Positions 33,227 through 44,441 of a DNA stretch of 64,000 nucleotides are shown here, piece by piece. A program made the position numbers and the translations under genes. The notes under the pieces were generated by a model, which saw nothing but the letters and a program-made list of their open reading frames with translations, was not told the origin of the DNA and made no database searches. The stretch is taken from contig JAFEKR010000018.1 of the NCBI GenBank assembly GCA_019022495.1, positions 620,001 through 684,000 of the forward strand, read 5' to 3'. Position 1 is the first letter of the stretch. Every line of letters starts with the position of its first letter. Source of the stretch: Epichloe hybrida (lineage: Eukaryota; Ascomycota; Sordariomycetes; Hypocreales; Clavicipitaceae).

Positions 33227-35809
33227 AATACTATAGATTAGTAAGGTTTATAGAAGAGATATTAGTATTAAGGACTTACCTTATAAAAGAGAAAGTACTA
33301 CTTTAAGATACTAAATATACTAAGGAAAAAGTATATTCTAGCTTTTTTTTTACCTTAAGTAACTATAACTAGCTTTATACTAAATCTAAGCTTATTAACT
33401 TAATTAAGGCCTAGTTAGTAACTAACCTAACCTATCTTTATTTATTTAATTAGTATATTTATTATATAAATAAACCCTTAGAAGTGTGTTTATTAAATAA
33501 TTAAGGCTTAGTTAGTAACTAACCTAACTTATTCTTAATTATTTAATTAAACTTACTAAGGGATAAAGATAATAGCTTTACTTATAATTCTTTAGACTTC
33601 TATTAACTCTTTATTTCCCTTACCCTCTTATTTACTACTAATATTATAGTAAAATATTAAAATTAACTAAAGGGATTTAAAGCCTAAGATATTCCCTTTA
33701 ATTATAAATATACCTTCCCCCCTAAGAATACTAGAAGAGAAGCTAATTTATAAGTTATATCTTACTTTCTTAACTATATATCCCCTAATTTATACTAGTA
33801 TATTATATAATAAGCACTAGAGAATAAGGAATTATTTAATCTTAAAGTAAATACTACCCTTAAAGAACTTATAGCTTAGATTCTTATTAAGAAAGTAACT
33901 TATAAATATAAAAACTTATACTTATAAACCCTATTTACTATCTTTAGTAATAACTTTAAAGAATAAAAATAAGAGATATTTTAAGTAGTAAATCCTAAAG
34001 CTATAAAGAGTTTTTAAGACTTTCTTTTATTTAGTAGTATTTATATAAACTTATAGAGTTACTATAAGATAGTAGTCTTACTTAAAGATATTATTAACTA
34101 TAATAAATTCTATAACTAGAAAGAAAAAGAAATATAGGAAGTTACTAGGAAGTATTCTCTCTTTAAGAGATAAATAGTAAAGAAAGACTTTTATAAGAAT
34201 CTCCTTCCTATTAGTATTTTTTCTTTTAAAGATTAACTAAAGTAACTAATTACTTTATAATATCCCTAATCCCCTTAACTACTATAATTACTCTTATTTT
34301 ATTCCTAAATTCTATTATACTAATCCCTAAGTATACTAAGTATAAGGTAAAGGTATAATAATAAAGGTAATCCCCTTATTATAAGCCCTTAACTATAACC
34401 CTAGACCCCTTTTATTTCCCCTCCTATTATAAAGTATTATAATCCCTCTTTATAGTCTAAAACTATAATACCTTTTTTATAAGATTTAATTATTCTTATT
34501 CCCCCTTAGGAAATAGGCTAACCCTTATTAAAGTAACTACTTAATTTTAATAAGTTTTATAGTAATAAGAGTATTAAATATAGCGCTAAGAAGTATAATA
34601 TTCTTAATATTAAGCTCTTAACTTATTAAAGAAAGTATAGGATACTAGGAATTATATAAGAATAGTTAGGCTATAGTTTTAAGTTTATACTAAAAGAAAG
34701 ACTTTTCTAATACTTCCTAGAGAACCTTTTAAGCTAAGGAGACCTCTAAGATCTCCTAACTCTTATCTATAGGATTAAGTAAAAGTTTAAGATAAATAAT
34801 ATATATTAAAAGAACTATTTATTATAAGGAAAATTATACTTACTTATAATTATCTAAGAGAACCCTAGTAAATTAAAGATTAAATACTTTAAAACCCTTA
34901 TAATAAAGCTTTTAAATCTCTAAAGAGCAAATCCTTATAGATCCTAGTTAGAATTAAACCTTTATAGTTAGATTCTAAATACCTATAAAGGAATCCTAGA
35001 ATATAGGGCTTATATTATTAATTCTCTTATTAACCTCTAGTGTTTTTATAAATAGATAAGGATATTAATTAGTAAATCTAAAGCTTTAATTAATTAGTAG
35101 TAATTTCTTATAAAAGCTAATACTAAGAAATACTTTTAGACTAACTATAAGTATAATAGAAAAAGTAAGAAAGCCTAGTATAGTTAATCTTTATTAAAGA
35201 GCAAACCTTACTACTTAAAAAAGTATTATATATATAGTAAAGAAAGTTATTAGTTAACTAAATACTTAGATAAGGACTAGAAGAAGGGATTTTAATAATT
35301 TAAGAATTACTCTTATATAGACTTAATAGCTTCTTTATATATAGGACTACTTATAATAGCTATATAATTACTAAAATTCTTACTAGTAAAGTAATAACTT
35401 ATGCTCTAGTTAAGAAGGATTTATTTAATCTTTAGAAACTAGATAAGGTACTAAGTGTATTTATACTTAAAGGATAATATTTATCTAGAACCTTTAAAGG
35501 TATTATAGCTAATATAAGTGCCATAGGATATTTATTAGTAAGCTACCCTTAATTCTTAGCTTTATAAAGTATAATACTAGCTATTATACTTAATAAGTTA
35601 AATACTAGGAAAGTAAAGATTAAGTTTAGCCTTAGAGAACTAATTAAGGTACTTAGATTAATTAAAGTACTAACTTTATTTAGAATTATTCTCTTTTAGG
35701 TAATCCTTATAAACACTCCCTTTCTCTTATGCCTTAATAATATAATATACCTAAAGATTAATTTCTATATATTAGAGAATATTTTATAGTAAGGGAATAT
35801 TAAGGTTCC

Positions 35810-35824
35810 TATTATATATAAATA
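35810..35824. repeat. Target-site duplication of the truncated LINE, left copy
   Basis: TATTATATATAAATA, matching 38873-38887 exactly. AT-rich simple sequence makes a chance match possible, but both copies sit exactly at the element ends. Confidence 0.75.
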
Positions 35825-38800
35825 CGCCTCCGGGCCGTTCTAGGCACGGTGGCTATAGGATTCGCAGACGACACAAACATAGCAGCCTTTAGCAAGAATA
35901 TAGCATAGACCTAAAGAAGACTTAAAGCTATGTGGAAAATCTATAAGGAGTAGGTAAAGTAAGTAAGAGTTAAGTTTAACCTAGCTAAAACTAAACTTAT
36001 ACACTTTAGTAAGTCCTATAGGCCTCCCTAGGCTAGAGTCTAACTTAGAGTAAAGGAGATAGTGCCTATAAAATTATATAAGTTCCTAGGAGTATAAGTT
36101 AATAGAAAACTTAACTAGAGTGCCTATAGAAATATCCTTAGGGGTAAGTTAGCCTAGTAGTAGCTTATACTCTTTAAGCTAGTAGTATTAGCCTAAGGAT
36201 ATAGCTTTAGAGATACTAGACTCCTATATATATAAGTAGTCTAGCTTATTCTTACTTATAAAGTAAGTACTTACTATACTCTTACTAAGAAAGGAGGAAA
36301 GCTAAGGGAAGTAGTAAAAAGCTTTATAGTAAATTAATTAGCTTACCTCTAGATTATTATAGGGGTATTTAAGGCTATACCTATTATATAACTAAAGGTT
36401 AAGACTTATATCCCCCCCCTTAACCTTTACTTAAATAAGATAAAGTAAAGATTTAAAAATAAAATTATTAATAGTAGGATAGTAAGGATAATCTAAGCTA
36501 TAGCTAACTTAGTAGTAATAATGCTATGCTATAGAAGAAGACCCTTACTTATTAATAATAAGCTAGATATAGACTTAGATAAGGAATAGAAGAAATATTA
36601 GGAGAACTAGTATAATAAAGAGAGGCTAGCCTAAAATAAATATATTAGAGAACTAACTAAAGACTACTTACTCTCCTATAACCTAAAGGAAATCTAGGAA
36701 TTTTATACTAATATAAATAAGTATATCTCTTTAATAATGATCTAACTATATATAGGAAAGATAAGCCTAAATAAATTCCTATTTTAAAGGAAGGTTCCTA
36801 GGGTGGTTTTGCCCCTATATAGATATAGTTAGGCTATAGAGAACTAATACTATATACTAGTTAATTATAGTAAATATAACTATAGGTAACCTTAGTAGTA
36901 GTAGCTTACTAATATATAGGAGGTAAGGCTAGCCTTAAATAAACCTTAAAAAGTAAAGTATTTAGCTAAGTAGTTTCTTAGTATAAGATAACTCTAATAT
37001 TACTTATTAGTATAGGAGCTAGCTATAAGATAGCTTAGAGTATTACTAGACCTAGGCTAACTTTATTAATAGATAGAAAACCTCCTAATTATAAATCTAG
37101 TATAAGGAATAAAATAAATAGTATAGGTATAGAGGTAGGCTAGGGGAGGGACTAGTTTTATAATTTATAATTATAATAAAGAATATTTAGGTCTAGAACT
37201 ATTATTAGATTAATTTTAACTATAAACTCTAGGTATTATAAGTCTTACTAGCCTACTACTACCCTTACTTTAAACTAAAATTAAGCTACTACTTTATTCC
37301 TTCTCTAGGATAGGAATTATACTTATAGCTACCTAGTTATAACTTTTTATAAGAATAATAGTAAGTAGGAGATAGTTTATCTTTACTATATATATATTAA
37401 GGTATATAAGCTAAAAGATAAGCTTAGTATACTATTCCTTAGAGAAACTAGCCTAGTCTAAGCTTACTACTAAGGCACTTTACTTCTTCTTTACCTAGTT
37501 ACTAGTATAAAGCTTCTTAACCTAGTCCTAGAAGCCTTCTAGAGTTTATTAAGAAGAATATTAAAACTAAAGTAAACCTACTACTAAGCTAAAGTAAACT
37601 TACCACACCCTTATTAGCTATAGAAGCCTAGGTCTTAACTAACTACTAGTGCTTATTCTAGTTACTAAATAAATTTAGCTAAATAAATAAGTAAATTAAA
37701 GGCAGAGCTAAGCTAGAATAAGGGTAATTATTACCTAATAATATTAATAGTTCTAAACCTAATAGTTAAAACACACATTAGTAGCCGCCCCTATATAGTA
37801 AGTTAGTCCTACTACTAAGCTAAAGTAAAACTAACCTACTAATAATAATATAGTACTAGTAGCTATAGTTCTAAATTAAATAGGATTTATAAGAGATATA
37901 TTAGATTTCTTTTAGTTTACTAAGCTAAAGCAAATTAGTAGTAGACTAGGCCTAGAATAAAGCTAAATATAACTTATAAATAAACCCTTCTCTAAAACTT
38001 ATATATATTACTTCTTAGTTATAGACTTCTAAGGGAAGTCCTTATATATAGTAAATTCCTAGGTAAGTTAAAGCTAGATAAGCACTAACACTAAAGTACT
38101 TATAACTTCTTACACTATTATGCTAGATTTAGTCTAAATCTATAGTAAATATTAGTAAATAACCTAACCCTAGCCTAGGGTAGCCTTAAATAGCTAGAAA
38201 GAAAAGAAAAACCTATAGGAAGTTTAATATAAAGAGAAAAAAGAGACTAAGACCTTAGGGGGGGGAGAGCTCTCTTTTATACTTATAGAGGGGGGGGGGG
38301 GATAATTTAAATAACTTACTTAAAAACAAAGTATAATATAATTAACAAATCTAATAATATATAAGTAATCTTAACCTAGGACTGCCCTAGTCTAGGGCTA
38401 TAACTACCTTTCCCTTATACTAATTATATAAAACTAAGTACTTAGACTTTACTAGATATATAAGGTAAAGGCAAGCTAGAGATAGCTAAAAAGTAAGGCT
38501 ATAAAAAAGTTAGTGTAAAGGTAAATAAGAAGTAAATTAACACTACGAATTCGGATTTACTTTACCCTAACCTAGAGCAGAAAGACTTAGGATAAACGTG
38601 TTATTACACTAGAATAGGACTAGAAAGGGCTTATTTTATATATTTTTTCCTTTCTTTTCTTTTTAATAGAATAAGGCTAGCGTAAGCTAGTAATAAACAC
38701 TTATAATAGGAAATATACTAAGCAGCGCAGAACTATCATAGGGCTAGCGCTAGCTTGCATATAGATGTAAGGGGTTTTTCTTCCTAGTATAGGGTTTTCC

Positions 38801-38872
38801 CTTTTGACTTAGTAGTAGGAGTACTAGTAATAGCTATCTATAGAGCTAACTAGCGTAAATAATATATATATA
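35825..38872 (+). mobile_element. 5'-truncated LINE copy nested in Copia family 2
   Basis: About 3.05 kb matching the 3' half of the full-length LINE (roughly 27875-30920). It begins inside the reverse transcriptase domain: 35850-35900 still reads VAIGFADDTNIAAFSKN without a stop, including the catalytic FADD. A 15-bp duplication TATTATATATAAATA flanks it (35810-35824 and 38873-38887), and removing the insert and one copy restores continuous Copia sequence. The first ~80 bp are nearly free of RIP changes while the rest is mutated. The G runs and the TAGCGTAAATAA 3' end are conserved with the other copy. Confidence 0.9.
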
Positions 38873-38887
38873 TATTATATATAAATA
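38873..38887. repeat. Target-site duplication of the truncated LINE, right copy
   Basis: Exact repeat of 35810-35824, immediately after the LINE's TA-rich 3' tail. Confidence 0.75.
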
Positions 38888-41800
38888 AGGGTATATATAA
38901 ATGCTTCTTAATAAAGAAAAAAGTATTACTTAGAGTTATCTTATAGAGATTAAGCTTTGCTAATTATATTAATGCTTTAGATACCCTTTATTTTAATATC
39001 TTTATGATTTACTATATAAATTAAGGTATAAGGTTAAGTTTAAAGCTATTAAGAAACTAACTAAGGTTTACTAGCAGTGCTAATTACATTTAAATAGCCT
39101 ATATTAGTTTAAATTCACTCTTTAGGATAAATACACTTATAATTATAAAATCATTATAAATATTATATATCTTAATAGTAACTACCTTATTTTATAAGTT
39201 ATTAATATAGCTATATCCTTTAATATAGCTAGATTTATTAAAGATATCTTTATAAAGACTATATAGGAAGCACTCTATCTTTGCTAGATTAATATCTATC
39301 TAGGCCCCCTAGATTTAATTATTATAGACACTAGAATAACCTTTAGAGGTAAGGAATTTAAGTAGCTTATATTATTAATAGTAATTAAGATTAAAGATCT
39401 CCTTATTAAGGCTTACTATAGTATTAGTAAGGTTAAGTAATATTATAGGCCGCTTTAAAGAGCTTATAATATTATTAGGTAAGAATACCTAATAATACTA
39501 GAGCCTATAGTGTTGTAAATAGTAGTTTAAGCTATAAATAATACTATAGGATTAAATAGTCTTATACTAATAGTCCTTATTTTTAGCGTATATTCTTATA
39601 TAGTTAAGGAATTACCTCTATTACTAAATATTACGTAATAAGCCCTTATAATCTAACTAGTAATAAAGGAAGTTAAGTGTATTTATACCTAGTGGAAGGT
39701 TAGTAATGCCCTTACTATAAGGAATAGTCCTAATACCTCTATAACTATTAACCTCCTACTAGGATTACTTATATATATATAGCGTAAAGGTAAGGGATAG
39801 GTAGGCCTCTATAAGCTATTAGCTATAGAAGGCAAGACTTATACTCTTAAGCTCCCTTAAGGCCCTAAGGCCTTTAGATTAATATCTATTAGGCCTTTTT
39901 ATAAAGACCTTAATAAAGAGAGACCTCCTAAGAGCGTAGAGGACTAAGACGCCTCCCTATAACTTATAGCTATCTCTTTTATTAATCCCCTAAGGTAAGG
40001 ACCTAGGAGACCTTAGAAAAACCCTCCTATTATTATATCTAATGTTAATTATATAGATTAAATAAAAGATAAGACTAATGTCTTTCTATTAGCTAAGGAA
40101 AGCTTTAATCTTAAGCTTGTAATCTAATTATATAAGGAAGGAATTATTAAGACCCCTAGTAAACCCTTTAAGCTATTTACTAAAGCTAAGATTAATACTC
40201 TAATTAAATAAGGCATATTCGAATTTATTAAGTATAATAAAAGAGAGTATAGTAGAGTTTAAATTTTTAATTCCTATATTATTAATAAGGTAAAGGGTAA
40301 GATAATAGATTTATATAAGAAGTTAAGGCTTATAATCTAAGGTTATAGTAATAAGGAGAAGCTAGTGATTCTCACATAGGCCCTAATAATCCAATAAGCT
40401 AGCTAGCGATTAATCCTTATAATAACACCTGCGTTATTATTACTAGGCCTTATTCTCTAGCTTTATAATATTATATAGGCCTATATATAAGTATAAACGC
40501 TTCTTAGTTATATAATCCTAGCCTAAATCCCTATCTAAATCCATTACCTATACCTTATAGGTATAATAATATAAGTAATTAAGCCTTTATATAGTATTAT
40601 AGAAGCTAGTACTTACTAGTAGGTAATATATTATTATTACTATAGAGAAATACTCTAGATAATAACCTCTATATTTAACCTATACCTGCTTATAATAATA
40701 AAGAAGAACCTAACTTTTATATATATAGGGATATAGACTAATAATATAATTAGACTATCTAACTATAAGTTCTCTTAATAAGAGAAAGATTAATTAAAAG
40801 CTACTTCTTTTACTACTAAACTAAAGTAAATCCTTTCTATAGGGAACTTACTAACCTTTAATAGTAGTATTATTACTCTTAAAAATAATATGATTATACT
40901 AAGGCAAAAAGGCTAGAGTAAAAAGCTTTAATTAATCCTACTAACTAATTTAAAATAAGTATATATAGAATAATAAGCTTAAGGCACGTATATTACCTTA
41001 ATTTGCTAACTTAAAGCCTATTTTAACCTCTTTATTACTATATAATACTAAGAGCTATTACCTTAAGATATAAAGAGCTTAAACTAATGAATTTAATAGT
41101 AAATTAATGATCTAAGCTAAGGATTAAGGTTTATACTATTTAATCTTAAGAAGGCAAAGCTTTTTATATTTATAGGTGGATTATTTGCTAATAATTAAGA
41201 TCTTACTTCCTTACTAGGCTATATGCTTATCCTAGCTAGTAAAGTCTAGAAGGAAAGCACCTTTATAATCTAAGGTAATATTATATACTATAGCTTTACT
41301 AAGAGTAAGAGAGTTATAAGAAGTGTGCTTGCCTCTAAGATTTATAGTATAGTTACTAGTGCTAATATAGCTTATGTAATCTTAATAATACTTAGGTTAA
41401 TTACTTATTAATTAAACCTCCTTATAATTCCTATTATTATTTATACTAATTTATACTCTTTATATAAATGCCTTATTAAGCTTAGTACTATAAAAGAGAA
41501 GTGTCTTATAATTAATATTATAGCCCTTTATTAATTATATAAGCGATAAGAGATCTGCGAGATTAGATGGATTAATAGGAATAATAATCTTATTAATGTA
41601 TTTACAAAGGCATTACTAAACAAGGTATTTAAGAGGTTTATTACAAGTAATAAGGTAACTATTAGGATAGAAAGGTAGGTTATGTAGTTATAATGTTTAT
41701 ATTAATCTAATAAGATTAAAGGTATTAAGATTAGGCCTACTTATTCTTACATAGGCTTATAGATTAAATATTATTATTTATTACGCCCCTTTCCCTTGCC

Positions 41801-41914
41801 CTTTTCTTATAATATTATTCGTAATTATTTAATCTTATTTAATCCTTAATTCCTATTTAATTCTCTTATTAATATTATACATTAATAGTTATATTAAAAA
41901 GAGAGAGTTTCTAG

Positions 41915-42210
41915 TATTAGAATAAGTATAATATTAATAAGGGTGCGTGCCTCTAATTAGGTAAGCGCGTTACATCGCGGACCTACATGTCTAGCCTAAC
42001 TACGCTGCGATTAGCATTAGTATATATAGCCTCTTTGCTAATAACCTTAATTAAGGCCCCTTTTCTTATAATAAATAGTATACTCTCTTTGCTTCTATTT
42101 AATCCCTCTTTTACTTGCTTTAATAGACTAGAATATATAATAATTACGTGTACTTTAGTTTACCCTAAAAACCCTACGCGTAGGTCAATGGTATCCTGTA
42201 GATACTAACA
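41915..42210 (+). repeat. 3' LTR of Copia family 2
   Basis: Begins TATTAGAATAAG (mutated TGTTAG) and ends GATACTAACA; 296 bp. Preceded by the polypurine tract at about 41896-41909 and followed by the ATTAG duplication and satellite remnants. Confidence 0.87.
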
Positions 42211-42932
42211 ATTAGATTATCAATCAAATCATCGTTAAATTATTAGTTAGATAGAAAAAAAACAGAAGTGGATAATAGTTAGCCTAGGCGGATACTAAGC
42301 TTTCCCTGCGCCTATAATGCTAATAAATTCAGGCAGCCATAAGGGTCTTGTATTCCTTATAAAGTTTCCTAGTAAGAAATATTTAGCTTCTAAAATTTCT
42401 ATATAAGTATAATATCTATATCCCCCTAGTGCTTACCTTACTAACTTATAGCTAGTAATACTAGTAAAATAAAAATTCCTTATATATACTATATATAGTA
42501 AGTAGTAATATAAGCTATTATACCTAAAGATAGTAATAGTATAAAGCTATAATATCTTATAGAGGGTAAATCTATCCTAATAGAGTATACTAATTCCCTA
42601 AGTATAACTTTACTACTATCTTACTATAGGTTATTATTAACTTATATAAGTAACTTAATAAAATATATATATTATTTATAAAATAATAAAGACTATTCTA
42701 AGGTATATTCTTCTTTTTCTTACTACTAATATATATACTAACATACTACTAGTATCTTACTTAGTTTACCTAGTTATATTATACACTCTTTAAGTGTATT
42801 AATACTTATAGTAATCCTAATAATAATCTATACTTTCTTAATAATATATATATCCCTTATTTCTATAACTTAGTTACTACTAATATACTACTAGTATCTA
42901 ATATGCGTAAAGTATAAATTTTATAATGTACT
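42211..42932. other. Satellite remnant, then AT-rich unassigned sequence
   Basis: 42211-42254 continues the 12-bp satellite interrupted by the Copia element. The rest is CpA-depleted sequence without recognisable motifs, apart from a less mutated stretch at about 42270-42350. Confidence 0.5.
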
Positions 42933-43198
42933 TGTTAGTTACACCAAGGTGCCTGCGTAGGTAATAGGATAATCCTGTAATATTAAAGTCAATAATAGTT
43001 AGATAAATTAGCTAGGAAAGAAGGAAGAGAAGAGAGGGAAAGTCTAGATGCTAGGAAAGTAAGTAAAACCTATGTGTAAGGTAAAAGAGGGGGTAGCGAA
43101 TTAGTGTAGCTAATCGCATTATATATATTATGCTAGACCTATAATTTAGTCTAGTCTTTAGCTATAATTAAACTAATAAAAATCTAAAGGAATTAACA
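42933..43198 (-). repeat. 3' LTR of Copia family 3, copy A
   Basis: Plus-strand reading TGTTAGTTACACCAAGG..GGAATTAACA, about 266 bp. The same LTR occurs at 47399-47661, 53740-53999 and 54424-54683, and inverted at 44183-44441. Confidence 0.82.
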
Positions 43199-44182
43199 CT
43201 AGTAATCTCTCTTTTTCCTTTGTAGCTAAAGAGCTTAAAAATGTAATAAAAATTAAATTAAAGAAAAGTATATATAAGTAAATCTCTTAATAAGAATCCG
43301 CTGCTCTCATTAGCTATTATAGTATTAGTTAATTAAATTAATCTATTATTCCTTACCTAAGCTCCTGTTCCCTAATACTATAAGTCTCTTTACCTATTCT
43401 TTAACATAAATTATTAATTTATTTAAATTAATTAAAGAGGAAAGTAATAAATTTAGCAATACTTTAGTTATTATATCTACTAGATTATTATTACTATTAA
43501 TCCACCTAACTTTATAAATCTTATGTCTCTTATATAATTAATAAAGAGCTATAATATTAATTATTACTCTCTTCTCCTTCATGGTTCCTAGCTTTATAAG
43601 GTATTTATATAATAAAAAAGAGTTAGTATAGAGAATTATAGGGATCTAAGGTATCTTTAATTAATCTATAATCTAATAGAGAGTTATAGAAATCACGTAA
43701 GTAATATTTATACCTTAAACTATACTATATAACTTAGAGGTAAGCGTGCTATAGGTAACTTATTTACTCTTTATTAAACTATACGTAATAATATTACCTT
43801 TTATAATAAAGGTATTATTATCTTATATTATCTTATTGCTAATTATGATTACGTATTTAATCTATAAGCTTAAATCCTTATTATTAGTAAGCAATCTATT
43901 TATGAATATAAAGAGCTTTGCCTCCTTAAGGACTAAGGGAATATATTATAGTCTATGTTATTAATTCTTAATTTACTATTTAAGGCGTTTATTAAGATAT
44001 ATAATATCTTTTGTAAATAGTTCCTAGTATTAAGCTATAATTAATAAGTTATATAAAGCTTCTAGTTAATATATAGTTATAATATAGCTTCCTTAGGCTT
44101 ATTATTTTACGTAGTCTTACTTTACTATTAGGGATTAAGGATTAACTTTCTTAATCTTCTAGCTTTAACCTTTCTAGGTTAA
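42933..44182 (-). mobile_element. Copia family 3, 3' fragment (minus strand), copy A
   Basis: The LTR at 42933-43198 is followed by the 3' internal region, reading on the minus strand. The polypurine tract is the minus-strand GGAAAAAGAGAGATTACTAG just next to the LTR. The internal part matches 47662-48650 and 54684-55274. It stops at 44182, where the 5' LTR of an oppositely oriented copy begins. Confidence 0.78.
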
Positions 44183-44441
44183 TGTTAATTCCTTCGGATC
44201 TTCATCGGTTTAATCGTGGCCAAAGACCGGACCGAATTATAGGTCTAGCGTAATGCACGTAATGCAATTAGCTACACTAATTCGCTACCCCCTCTTTTAC
44301 CCCACACATAGGTTTCGCTCACTTTCCTAGTATCTAGACTTTCCCTCTCTTCTCCCCCTTTCTAGCTAATTTATCTATCTATTATTAACTTTAATATTAT
44401 AGGATTATCCTACTTACGTAAGCACCTTAGTGTAACTAATA
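44183..44441 (+). repeat. 5' LTR of Copia family 3, copy B (inverted relative to neighbours)
   Basis: TGTTAATTCC..GTGTAACTAATA, 259 bp, the reverse complement of the other family-3 LTRs. Its first ~100 bp keep many C and G bases (TCGTGGCCAAAGACC) that are mutated in most other copies. Confidence 0.82.

Larger units (their letters stand above)
32909..42210 (+). mobile_element. Ty1/Copia element (family 2) with both LTRs, carrying a nested LINE
   Basis: Two 296-bp LTRs (32909-33204, 41915-42210) are flanked by the 5-bp duplication ATTAG (32904-32908, 42211-42215). The element sits in the satellite array. Domain order in the plus direction is that of Copia: a gag zinc-knuckle remnant near 35224-35266, integrase near 39320-39480 (an IDT..TFRGKEFK stretch, then SISKVK.YYRPL), reverse transcriptase near 40290-40500 (RLII.GY, VILT, TPALLLLG), and the RNase H tail FTKALLNKVFKRF near 41597-41640. 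A polypurine run AAAAAGAGAGAG precedes the 3' LTR. Internal length without the LINE is about 5.7 kb, normal for the group. Stops throughout; RIP-type composition. Confidence 0.88.
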
